A DNA stretch of 64,000 bases from JAOUEA01 sp963797635 (GTDB lineage: Bacteria > Actinomycetota > UBA4738 > HRBIN12), in NCBI GenBank assembly GCA_963797635.1, contig CAWCPZ010000004.1, positions 103,141 through 167,140 of the forward strand, written 5' to 3'. The position numbers and the translations under genes are program-made. This document shows positions 1 through 7,781 of the stretch, piece by piece. Within the stretch, counting starts at the first letter, position 1, and the number at the start of each line of letters is the position of its first letter. Below the pieces are notes generated by a model. The model did not search any database. It saw only the letters and a program-made list of their open reading frames with translations, and was not told the origin of the DNA.

Positions 1-981
1 ACGACGATCGCCGGCGCGGTCAGGATCACGTTCGAAGTGCAGACCGTGACCGACACGGTCCGCAACATCACGCTCGGCATCATCGTGATCGGCATCGGAG
101 GGCTCCTCGCGGGGATGCTGATCGCGTTCGGTCTGGCCGGTTCGCTCGCACGACCGCTCACGCGCTTGGCGGCCACGGCCAAACGCCTCGGCGACGGCGA
201 CCTCACGGCCCGCGCCGGCGACATCAAGGGACCACGCGAGGTGGAGGATCTCGCCACGTCGTTCGACGAGATGGCCGACCGAGTGGAACGAACGTTCGAA
301 GCACAGCGTTCGTTCGTGGCGAACGCCTCCCACCAACTGCGCACGCCCCTCACGGGCATGAAGCTGCGCATCGAACGCGCCGCCGGTGATGCGACCGACC
401 CTGAGCTTCGTCGTCAACTGCTCGCCGCCGACCAGGATGTGGATCGCATGGCCGCCACGGTCGACCGCATGCTGGAGATGGCGCACGACATCGAGGAAGG
501 CGTGCCCGCCGCCGTCGATCTGCATGCGATCGCGGACGACGCGGTCCAACGGTGGCGGGACCGTGCGAGTGCCGGTCGCTCGACCCTGACGGTCGAGGGC
601 GTCGCTGCATCGAGTCAGGCGAATCCGACCGATGTCGAGCAGCTGGTGGACAACGTGATCGACAACGCCATCCACTATGCACCCGGTCCCATCCAGATCG
701 AGACGGGCAACGACGACGGCCTGGCGTTCATCGCGATCCGTGATCACGGCACGGGGATCCCCGAGGAGGAACGGTCGAAGGTGACCGAGCGGTTCTACCG
801 CGGGAAGGGTTCGCCTCCGGGTGGTTCGGGCCTGGGCCTGGCGATCGCACGGGACCTCGCCGAGAAGTGGGGCGGCACGCTGAGCATCGAGAACCCCCCG
901 GACGGGGGGACGCGCGTGGAGGCTCGCTTCCCGAAGGCCCATACTGGCCAGGAAGCCACCGCACCGATCGACGCGTCCTAG
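1..981 (+). CDS. Two-component sensor histidine kinase, C-terminal part (cut by left edge)
   Basis: The reading frame is open to base 1, so the N-terminal sensor part lies outside the window. Counting from the first in-frame GTG at 37, a membrane helix (about residues 11-34) is followed by a HAMP linker (about 35-85), a HisKA dimerisation helix with the phospho-acceptor His at about 99 (SHQLRTPL), and an ATPase domain with N-box (DNVIDNA), G1 (DHGTGIPEE) and G2 (GSGLGLAIA) motifs. All catalytic boxes look intact, so it should autophosphorylate and pass phosphate to a response regulator, presumably encoded just upstream outside the window. The architecture is that of OmpR/PhoB-partner kinases. 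The next gene starts 14 bases after the stop. Confidence 0.93.
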   Translation, partial: TTIAGAVRITFEVQTVTDTVRNITLGIIVIGIGGLLAGMLIAFGLAGSLARPLTRLAATAKRLGDGDLTARAGDIKGPREVEDLATSFDEMADRVERTFEAQRSFVANASHQLRTPLTGMKLRIERAAGDATDPELRRQLLAADQDVDRMAATVDRMLEMAHDIEEGVPAAVDLHAIADDAVQRWRDRASAGRSTLTVEGVAASSQANPTDVEQLVDNVIDNAIHYAPGPIQIETGNDDGLAFIAIRDHGTGIPEEERSKVTERFYRGKGSPPGGSGLGLAIARDLAEKWGGTLSIENPPDGGTRVEARFPKAHTGQEATAPIDAS

Positions 982-995
982 AGGACGGAGCGCCC

Positions 996-1616
996 GTGCC
1001 GCACGACCAGCCCGAGATCCCCCGCATCCGACTGTGGATCGACCCGGCCTGCCCGTGGGCATGGCAGACAGCGCTGTGGCTCCGCGACCTCCGCGACCGC
1101 GGCGTGCTCTCGCTCGAATGGAAGCTCTTCAGCCTCGAGCTGAACAGCTCCGAACGCGACGTTCCCTTCTGGGAGGCCTCGCAGCGCTACGGCGAGGCCC
1201 ATGTCGCACTGCTCCTGGCGCACCGGGAAGGGGGCGACGAGGCGTTCGAGGCCTACTACGCCGCCTACGGCGCCCTCCGTCACGACCAGCGGCTGGAGCT
1301 CGCACCCGAGTTGGCGAACAAGGCGGCGGTCGATGCGGGCATGCCCGACCTGGTCGAGCGGGCCGTGAAGGACCCGACCCTGGCCGATGCGGTTCGCGAG
1401 GAGTACCTGGCCGCTCGCGAGCTCGACGTGTTCGGTGTGCCAACCCTGCAACTGCTGCCTGGGGGAAGCGTGATCTACGGACCCATCCTGCCGCTCGCTC
1501 CCACGGGCGATGACGCCGATGCGTGGTGGACCCACGTTCGTTTCGCGCTGGAGCGCTCCGACCTGTACGAGCTGAAGCGCTGGCCGCGCGATCGCCGGCC
1601 CGGCGCCGCGAGCTGA
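996..1616 (+). CDS. DsbA-family thioredoxin-fold protein
   Basis: A protein of 206 residues read from GTG 996, chosen because GGAG ends 5 bases upstream. The N-terminus has a thioredoxin-like strand followed by the redox-type motif DPACPWAW (Cys about residue 19), then a helical insertion and the cis-Pro loop FGVPTLQL, which is the pattern of the DsbA/FrnE (2-hydroxychromene-2-carboxylate isomerase-like) family. Only one Cys of the usual CxxC is present (CPWA), so it is more likely a glutathione- or thiol-dependent isomerase or a reductase-like protein than a disulfide-forming DsbA. No signal peptide is visible, so it is probably cytosolic. Substrate unknown. Confidence 0.8.
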   Translation: MPHDQPEIPRIRLWIDPACPWAWQTALWLRDLRDRGVLSLEWKLFSLELNSSERDVPFWEASQRYGEAHVALLLAHREGGDEAFEAYYAAYGALRHDQRLELAPELANKAAVDAGMPDLVERAVKDPTLADAVREEYLAARELDVFGVPTLQLLPGGSVIYGPILPLAPTGDDADAWWTHVRFALERSDLYELKRWPRDRRPGAAS

Positions 1617-1630
1617 CCGCGACGCAGGTC

Positions 1631-1664
1631 CTTAACCCACGCTTAGCCCGCGGGTCATTAGATT
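1631..1664 (+). promoter_or_regulatory. PhoB/OmpR-type direct repeat and -10 before the small secreted-protein gene
   Basis: Two near-identical heptamers, CTTAACC (1631-1637) and CTTAGCC (1642-1648), are separated by 4 bases, giving the 11-bp period typical of OmpR/PhoB-family response-regulator sites. A -10-like TTAGAT lies at 1658-1663, 8 bases before the ATG at 1672, so the transcript could be leaderless with the repeat lying over the -35 position. The kinase encoded at the left edge is of the kind that partners such regulators. Direct regulation is inferred, not shown. Confidence 0.5.
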
Positions 1665-1671
1665 CACGGCC

Positions 1672-1978
1672 ATGGGACGCAACACGAAGATGGTGGCGTA
1701 CGGCTTGGGCGGCATCGCTCTCGCGCTGGCGATGTCCCTGGGGGCGTTCGCCCTGGCCGGCAGCACGTTGAGCCAGCCGCCGCCCACCGTCCGCATCGTG
1801 GGTGTCGACCCAGACACCACGGCCCCACACGGCAACCGCCACTCCCACCGCCTCGCCCGACGACCACGGCGGTGGGACCACCGAGCCGACCCCAACCGCC
1901 TCCGCCTCGCCCGACGACCACGGCGGTGGGGACGACAACAGCGGCCCGGGCGGCGGCGACGGCGACGACGACGACTGA
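1672..1978 (+). pseudogene. Small secreted or anchored Asp/Gly/Thr-rich repeat protein (frameshifted)
   Basis: ATG 1672 opens a signal-peptide-like or membrane-anchor stretch (about residues 7-31, ending ALAGS) followed by a short Pro/Thr region. Near 1815-1830 the sensible frame shifts by one base: downstream the low-complexity acidic tail (ASPDDHGGG, TTEPTPTASAS, then GDGDDDD) reads to TGA 1976-1978, whereas the ATG frame runs on as an Arg-rich artefact into the next gene. No Shine-Dalgarno is seen; a -10 box 8 bases upstream suggests leaderless expression. No known domain is recognised. An acidic Asp-rich tail could bind metal ions, but that is speculation. The frame break is probably a sequencing indel. 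Confidence 0.55.
1848..1930 (+). repeat. 29-bp direct repeat, two copies, 54-bp period
   Basis: The same 29 bases (starting CCGCCTCGCC and ending GGCGGTGGG) occur at 1848-1876 and 1902-1930. The period of 54 bases is 18 codons, so the repeat encodes a duplicated peptide containing ASPDDHGGG within the small acidic protein. It looks like an internal coding duplication, and is a place where copy number could vary by slippage or be miscounted in assembly. Confidence 0.85.
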
Positions 1979-2025
1979 CGGCAACGGGGTTCTCGCTCGC
2001 GCGGACGCGTGAGAGGATGGCCCCC

Positions 2026-2466
2026 ATGACGGAGCACCCTCATCGTCACGACGTCTGGGGCGACGACCCCGAGGAAGTCGATGCCAGTGCCGTCGTCGAG
2101 GAACTCCTCGCCGATCCGGGCACGGCCAGGCGGTGGCACGACCACCCCTCGATCGTCTGGATCAAGGCCGTGGGCCGGTTCATCGGACGCAACGGCAAGC
2201 GCGTCGGCATCACGATCGCCGGGTTCGCGGTCATCCTGGCCGGGATCGCCCTGCTGGTGCTGCCGGGACCCGGCTGGCTGCTGATCTTCGCCGGCCTGGC
2301 GATCCTGTCCACCGAGTACGTCTGGGCGCGCCGGCTGCTCGTGAAGGCGAAGACCAAGGCCGAACAGGCCAAGGACGCCGTGCTGCGGAAGAAGGCCGCC
2401 AAGGCGGAGAAGAAGGCCGGGCCCGAGGACACCTCGGTGCCGCTCCCGAACGACGACGTGGCGTGA
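2026..2466 (+). CDS. PGPGW-domain (TIGR02611-like) membrane protein
   Basis: A 146-residue protein. The charged N-terminal 50 residues are followed by two closely packed membrane helices (about 61-79 and 84-99) around the signature LPGPGW at residues 79-84, then a Lys/Ala-rich cytoplasmic tail likely to form a coiled coil. The family is common in Actinomycetota; its function is unknown. ATG 2026 is preferred over the in-frame ATG at 2017 because GAGAGG (2011-2016) sits at normal distance only from 2026. The same frame is open back to 1672, but the upstream part belongs to the frameshifted gene before it. Confidence 0.87.
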   Translation: MTEHPHRHDVWGDDPEEVDASAVVEELLADPGTARRWHDHPSIVWIKAVGRFIGRNGKRVGITIAGFAVILAGIALLVLPGPGWLLIFAGLAILSTEYVWARRLLVKAKTKAEQAKDAVLRKKAAKAEKKAGPEDTSVPLPNDDVA

Positions 2467-2481
2467 GCCCTCCTTCGTATC

Positions 2482-2971
2482 GTGCACATCGCCACCGGGG
2501 TTATCTGGGTCGGCTCGTTGTTCGTGGTGGTGGTGTTCATCCAGCCCAGCGCCGCGACGCTCGGGCCAGCGGGGGCGCCGTTCATGTCGGAGCTTCGCCG
2601 GCGCCGATTCGTGGATGTCGTCTTCATCGACGCCCTGTTCACCGTCCTCGCCGGGGCGTTCCTCTATTGGCACGACTGGCACATGTATCCGAGCTTCGGC
2701 GACTGGATCGGCTCGAGCTTCGGGACCTGGTTGACGGTGGGCGCGGCTGCTCGCGATCTCGGGGCTCGGCGTCGCCGCGGCCGTCACGCGTCCCACGATC
2801 CGTCGACTCGTTTCCCTCGGGAAGCAGGTCGCCGAGTCGGGCGGTAAACCCCCGCCCGAGACGGCTGCGCGGATCGGCGCGCTGCAGCACCGGCTCGTGG
2901 TCGCCGAACGCGTGAGCTTCTCCTTGGTCCTGCTCGCGGTCGTGGCGATGGCGTCGGCGCGGTACCTCTAG
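2482..2971 (+). pseudogene. DUF2269-like integral membrane protein (frameshifted)
   Basis: The first part (from GTG 2482) begins HIATGVIWVGSLF, a typical first helix of DUF2269/copper-resistance-D-like small membrane proteins, with a second helix at about residues 49-60 (VFIDALFTVLAGAF). Near 2745-2760 the frame shifts: the continuation reads GLGVAAAVTRPTIRRLV and then a last helix SFSLVLLAVVAMASARYL to TAG 2969-2971. About 163 codons in total, a normal length. The true start may lie slightly upstream, because family members usually begin with a Met-Leu-Leu-Arg-like stretch and LLRI precedes the GTG in frame just after the previous stop. Function unknown. Confidence 0.6.
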
Positions 2972-3885
2972 ATGGCCGGTCACCATCCTGATCGGCACCT
3001 CGTCGTGGACCGATCCCACCCTGGTCAAGGACGGGAACTTCTATCCGCCTGAGGCGAAGTCGGCGGAAGCCCGCCTGAAGTTCTACGCGTCGCGCTTCCC
3101 GTTGGTGGAGGTCGATTCCACCTACTACTTCCCACCCAGCGAGAAGAACTCCGTGCTGTGGATCGAGCGCACCCCGGCCCACTTCACCTTCAACATCAAG
3201 GCCTACTCCCTGCTGACGAACCACCCCACGCGCCCCAACTCGCTCTACAAGGACATCCAGGCGCAGATGCCGCCGGAGGCCCTGGAGAAGCGGTTCGTCT
3301 ACCGGGACGCGGTGCCCGACGACGCGGTGGACGAGGTGTGGCAACGCTTCCGTGACGCGCTGATGCCGCTGCATTCGGCGGGCAAGCTGGGCGCCGTGCT
3401 GTTCCAGTTCCCGCAGTGGTTCACGATCAGCCGCAAGAACAAGAGCCTACATCGAAGAATGCGTGGCGCGGCTTCCCGACTATCGCGTGGCCGTGGAGTT
3501 CCGGCACACGTCGTGGCTGAAGCCCGAGAACACCGAGGAGACGCTGAGCTTCCTGGAGGAGCGGAACCTGCCGCTCGTGTGCGTCGACATGCCGCAGGGG
3601 TTCGACTCGAGCGTGCCGCCGATCGCCGCCGCCACGGCCGACGACCTGTCGATGGTGCGGTTCCACGGCCGCAACAACGCCGCCTGGAACACCAAGAGCG
3701 ACAGCGCGTCCGAACGGTTCCGCTACGACTACCCGAAGGACGAGCTGCAGGAGTGGGTTCCCCGGATCGAAGAACTCGCCGGCCAGACGCGGGAGACCCA
3801 CGTCCTGATGAACAACTGCTACCGCGACTTCGCGGTCCGCAACGCGGCGGAACTCGGCGGATTGCTCGACCTCGACCTGGAGTGA
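2972..3885 (+). pseudogene. DUF72 family protein (two frameshifts)
   Basis: Recognisable as DUF72 (YecE-like TIM-barrel, function unknown): IGTSSWTDPTLVKDGNFYP near the start, LVEVDSTYY, FTFNIKAYS, LGAVLFQFP, then VEFRHTSW, VDMPQGFDS, VRFHGRNN and a C-terminal MNNCYRDFAV. The ATG at 2972 overlaps the preceding stop (TAGATG) but needs one base removed near 2978 to enter the conserved frame. A second break at about 3447 (after RKNKS) joins to the frame that ends at TGA 3883-3885. Restored length about 304 residues, as expected. Both breaks look like single-base indels in a healthy gene. Confidence 0.85.
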
Positions 3886-3909
3886 GCCGAGGTTCCCGCC
3901 CCCGGCGGG

Positions 3910-4068
3910 TAGCATGGATGGCACCACCGGAGGGGAGTATCCCCACGCTCGGTCGCCGTCATTCCGGTCCGTTCTCGGACCCGGCGCCGGGGTCCCAGGA
4001 CGGGAGAGACCTTCGGAACGAACGGCGAGGAGCCGCGCGCACCAGCGCCCAGGCGAGCCGCCGACGGA
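3910..4068 (+). promoter_or_regulatory. yybP-ykoY family manganese riboswitch in the terC leader (with TAGCAT -10)
   Basis: The leader carries the hallmarks of the yybP-ykoY RNA: GGAGGGGAGTA (3929-3939) at the 5' helix, a GC-rich variable arm (about 3971-4000) and the conserved GAGAGACCTTCGG (4004-4016) followed by the closing strand with GGAGCC (about 4029). A -10-like TAGCAT (3910-3915) would start transcription at about 3921, just before the aptamer. The class senses Mn2+ and very often precedes TerC/MntP-type membrane proteins, exactly as here. The ribosome site GAAGGAG (4071-4077) lies directly downstream, so translational control is possible. Confidence 0.85.
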
Positions 4069-4083
4069 CCGAAGGAGCTGGGC

Positions 4084-5052
4084 ATGCAGGTGGATCCATG
4101 GATGTGGGTGGCGTTCGTCGCGTTCATCGTCGGGATGCTGGCCGTCGATCTGTTGGTCTTCCACAAGGAAGCACACGCGGTCAGCACGCGTGAGGCCGCG
4201 ATCTGGAGCGTGGTGTGGGTCACGCTGGGGCTGTCGTTCGGCGTGGTGGTGTGGCTGTGGCAGGGCCCTGACGCCGGCGGTGAGTACCTCGCCGGCTACC
4301 TGATCGAGAAGAGCCTGTCGATCGACAACATCTTCGTGTTCGCCCTGATCTTCGGCTACTTCGCCGTGCCGGCCGCCTACCAGCACCGGGTGCTGTTCTG
4401 GGGCGTGTTCGGGGCGCTGGTGCTCCGCGCGGTGTTCATCGCCGCGGGGGCCACGCTGCTCGAGCAGTTCCACTGGACGATCTACGTCTTCGGCGCCTTC
4501 CTCGTGTTCACCGGCATCAGGATGGCCCTGCAGCGCGACGACCACGTCGACCCGGGCAAGAACCCGGTGCTGCGGGCCTTCCGACGGGTCGTCCCGGTCA
4601 CGCCGGACTACCGGGGGCAGCGGTTCACGGTGCGAGAGGCCGGCAGGCGCCTGGCGACACCGTTGCTCGCCGTGCTGGTGGTGGTGGAGACCACCGACGT
4701 GATCTTCGCGGTGGACTCGATCCCGGCGATCTTCGCCGTGACCTCGGACACCTTCTTGGTCTTCACGTCGAACGCGTTCGCGATCCTGGGCCTGCGGGCC
4801 CTCTACTTCCTGCTGGCCGGCATGATGGAGCGCTTCACCTATCTGAAGGTGGGCCTGGCCGCGGTGCTGGTGTTCGTGGGGGCCAAGATGCTGATCGCCG
4901 ACCTGTACCACGTGCCCATCTGGGCCAGCCTCGCGGTGATCGCCGCGTGCATCGGCACATCCATCGGCGTCTCCCTGAGGAGGACCGCAGCACCGGAGCC
5001 GACCACCACCGAAGCGGAGCGAAGTCCCGAACCGGCCGACCGCCTCAGCTGA
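4084..5052 (+). CDS. TerC-family integral membrane protein (metal homeostasis)
   Basis: A 322-residue polytopic membrane protein with about nine hydrophobic helices. Family signatures are seen: EKSLSIDNIFVFALIF (about 77-92) and the later ETTDVIFAVDSIPAIFAVT (about 201-219), with conserved acidic residues inside helices. TerC/Alx proteins export Mn2+ or help metallation of secreted proteins; the upstream manganese riboswitch supports a role in Mn2+ homeostasis. Strong Shine-Dalgarno GAAGGAG 6 bases before ATG. The C-terminal tail is Glu/Thr-rich and hydrophilic. Its stop overlaps the stop of the convergent photolyase gene within the palindrome TCAGCTGA (5045-5052). Confidence 0.93.
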   Translation: MQVDPWMWVAFVAFIVGMLAVDLLVFHKEAHAVSTREAAIWSVVWVTLGLSFGVVVWLWQGPDAGGEYLAGYLIEKSLSIDNIFVFALIFGYFAVPAAYQHRVLFWGVFGALVLRAVFIAAGATLLEQFHWTIYVFGAFLVFTGIRMALQRDDHVDPGKNPVLRAFRRVVPVTPDYRGQRFTVREAGRRLATPLLAVLVVVETTDVIFAVDSIPAIFAVTSDTFLVFTSNAFAILGLRALYFLLAGMMERFTYLKVGLAAVLVFVGAKMLIADLYHVPIWASLAVIAACIGTSIGVSLRRTAAPEPTTTEAERSPEPADRLS

Positions 5053-6454
5053 GGACCTCGGACGCTCCGTCGAACAGGTGGGCCTGGCCCGGGTGCACGG
5101 GCGAACCCGCTCGGAAGGGAGCAGCACCCGGGCCAGGCGGCTTCCCAGCGGGCACCTCCACGATCGGCGCGGGATACCCGGTCGAGCGCAGCACCTGCGG
5201 GTCCTTCCACGGAGCGAAGATCGCCGGCGCATCCACGGCGGCGAGTTCGCGCACGTACCGGCGGACGTAGGCGCCGTCGGGATCGAAGCGCTGCGCTTGC
5301 CGCACCGGGTTGAACGAGCGCGCACGGCGGGGGTCCGAACCCGGTGCCCGCCACCCACTGCCATCCACCGACGTTGTTGGCTGGATCGCCGTCCACCAGC
5401 CACCGGGAGAAGTGCGCCGCGCCCTCCTGCCAGGCGATCCCCAGTCGCCTGGTGAGGAAGGAAGCCGCGACCATGCGGGCCCGGTTGTGCATCCACCCTT
5501 CGCGACGCAGTTGCCGCATCCCGGCATCGACCAGGGGCAGACCGGTTCGCCCTTGCTTCCAACACTCCAGGAGGTAGTCCGCGTAGTCGGGAACCGCGGG
5601 CATGTCGGCGGGCGGCTCGCGATAGTCACGCCACTGGATCGCAGGATCGTGGGCCAACAGCTGACCGTAGAAGTCGCGCCAAGCGAGCTGCCGCACGAAC
5701 TCGGCCGAGATGCCGGCCGCGGCCTGCGCCAGCTCGTTGGCGCTGATGCACCCGAACCGAAGGTAGGGAGACAGGCGGGACGTGGCGTCGGCCGCCATGT
5801 CGTTGCGGGCATCCGCGTACCCCGAGGCCCCACGGGCAAGGTAGGACTCGAGGTGGCGGCTGCCCGCGCCTTCTCCACCCGGCGCGAGATCGATCGAATC
5901 GGCCCGCGCCGCCTTGGGATCAGGTCGTGGCCCGAGATCCAGGCCGGCCGGGAGGGTGAGTGCCGCCGGGGGTTCGAGGATCGATCGCCGGGGCACCGAC
6001 GCCCAGGCGCGGTGGTAGGGCGTGAACACCGAGTACATCGACTTTCCGGGCGGGGCCACGTCACCGGGCTCGACGACGGCGTTGCCCGGGTGGACGTGCA
6101 GGGCCGCCCCGTGGAGGCCCAGCCCCGCCGCAGCGCGGCTTCCCGTCGCTGGGCGAACCCGGTGACGTCGGCGGTGAGGTGCACGGAGCTCGCACCGGTC
6201 GCACGTACCAGCTCCACCGTGCGAGCGGTCGCTTCACCCTCCCGCAGCACCAGGCCCGAGCCGCAGGAGGCCAGCGACCGATCGAGATCGACGAGGCTCT
6301 CCATGAGGAACCGGGCGCGGTTGGCCGAGCGGCCGAGGAGCTCGGGATCCAGCACGAACAGCGGGACGAGGTCCTCTCCCGTCCCGGCGGCCGCGGTCAA
6401 CGCGGGGTGATCGTGCACCCGGAGATCGCGAGTGAACAGCACGATCGAGACCAT
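5045..6454 (-). pseudogene. phrB: Deoxyribodipyrimidine photolyase (two frameshifts)
   Basis: Light-driven repair of cyclobutane pyrimidine dimers with FAD. The N-terminal part (from ATG 6454: VLFTRDLRVHDHPAL) is the photolyase alpha/beta domain. After a break near 6100 the middle part gives SPYLRFGCIS, QLAWRDFYGQLLA, the FAD-site region GLPLVDAGMRQL and GWMHNRARM, and WLVDGDPANNVGGWQW. A second break near 5330 restores the C-terminus (NPVRQAQRFDPDGAYVRRYV). Restored length about 470 residues, typical of class I photolyases. The segments join without internal stops, so single-base indels are the likely cause. It converges on terC with an 8-base overlap. Confidence 0.9.
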
Positions 6455-6581
6455 GAGCCCACCGTAGGCCCCGGGCCGCGCCACTCCGGGGGGCGAACCT
6501 GTGCATCCGAGGATGGGCCGACTCGTGCGTTCCCCGGCTTTCGCCCCGGTCCGACGTGCGCGCTGGGGGTAGGCTCGAACG

Positions 6582-7745
6582 ATGGGGATCGGCCACCGAT
6601 GGAAGATCGCGACCGTGCGGGGGATCCCCTTGTACGTGGGGAGCTCCTGGGCGGTCATCGCCGTGCTCTTCGTGTTCATCCAGTACTCGAACCTGACCGA
6701 CAGCGAGCGGGTCACCGGCCTGGAGGCGTTGCTGCTCTCCGCGTTCATCACCGTCCTGTTCTTCGGCAGCGTCCTGCTGCACGAAGCGGCGCACGCCGCC
6801 ATGGCTCGCGGCCTCGACCTGCCGGTGATGGGCATCACGCTGGTCTTCTGGGGCGGGGCCACCGAGACCAAGGCGGCGGCTCGCGGCGCCAAGGGCGAGT
6901 TCCTGGTGGCCCTGGTCGGTCCCGCCACCACGTTGGCCCTGGGCGGGGTCTTCTGGGTCGCGGGCACGCTCACCCAGGGCGTGATCTCCGATGTGCTCGA
7001 CTGGCTTGCGGAGATCAGCGTGCTCTTCGCCGCGCTGAACACGGTGCCCGGGTTCCCGCTGGACGGTGGTCGCATGCTGCTCGCGGCCGTGTGGGGGATC
7101 ACCGGGAGCCGCCGAACCGGGATGCGCATCGCCGGCTACGTGGGACTCGCGATCGGCGTCGCCACGATCGCCTATGCGGTCTTGTCGTTCAGCCAGGGCA
7201 AGGACGCCGGCTTCTCCGTGTTCATCGGATACATGGGCTTCGTGATGGTGACCTCCGGCCGGGCGATGGACCACCGGATCGCGATCCGCGACCAGCTGTC
7301 CCGGGGGACGGTGGCCGAGGCCATGCAGCCACCCCCGGTCACGGTGTCCGCCGACATCACGCTGGTCGAGGCGCTCGATTCCGTCTTGCGGGACGCCGGC
7401 ACACGGTCGTTCCCCGTGGTGGACGACGGCCGGTTGGTGGGGACGGTCTCGTTCGAGAGCGCACGGAAGGTGGGCGCGCGCGATCCGATGCGCCCGGTCC
7501 GCGACGGCATGATCCCCTTGATGCAGACCCCCACCCTCGCGGCGGAAGAGAGCCTGGACGATGCCTTGGAGTGGCTCGGCGGACGACAGGGCTACGTGCT
7601 GCGCGACGGCGTCCTGGTGGGATCACTCGCCACCGACGACATCGAACGCTGGTACCGGCGGGTGATCGAGGGACGACCGGACCCCGCCACGGCGGTAGGC
7701 GGGGGCGAACGGGAGCCGTGGGTGCCGCCGCGCCCCGATGCGTGA
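6582..7745 (+). CDS. Site-2 protease (M50) with C-terminal CBS domains, Rip3-like
   Basis: An intramembrane zinc metalloprotease of 387 residues. Helices fill residues about 20-220; the zinc motif HEAAH is at residues 67-71 and the third ligand motif PLDGGRML at about 159-166. The C-terminal 130 residues contain two CBS-like repeats (VAEAMQPPPVTVSADITL and the region around RSFPVVDDGRLVGTV), which often bind adenine nucleotides. Homologues cleave membrane anti-sigma factors or other regulators; the substrate here is unknown. A -10 box TAGGCT (6570-6575) lies 6 bases before the ATG and no Shine-Dalgarno is seen, so a leaderless mRNA is likely. Confidence 0.9.
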   Translation: MGIGHRWKIATVRGIPLYVGSSWAVIAVLFVFIQYSNLTDSERVTGLEALLLSAFITVLFFGSVLLHEAAHAAMARGLDLPVMGITLVFWGGATETKAAARGAKGEFLVALVGPATTLALGGVFWVAGTLTQGVISDVLDWLAEISVLFAALNTVPGFPLDGGRMLLAAVWGITGSRRTGMRIAGYVGLAIGVATIAYAVLSFSQGKDAGFSVFIGYMGFVMVTSGRAMDHRIAIRDQLSRGTVAEAMQPPPVTVSADITLVEALDSVLRDAGTRSFPVVDDGRLVGTVSFESARKVGARDPMRPVRDGMIPLMQTPTLAAEESLDDALEWLGGRQGYVLRDGVLVGSLATDDIERWYRRVIEGRPDPATAVGGGEREPWVPPRPDA

Positions 7746-7781
7746 TCCCGCGCCCGTTGCCCTCGGGCGCCACTGTCGGAG

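Noticed and set aside
1672..2466. A single 264-residue protein spanning two genes
   Set aside because: The middle is Arg-rich out-of-frame translation of an acidic repeat region; the PGPGW protein has its own ribosome site and ATG at 2026.
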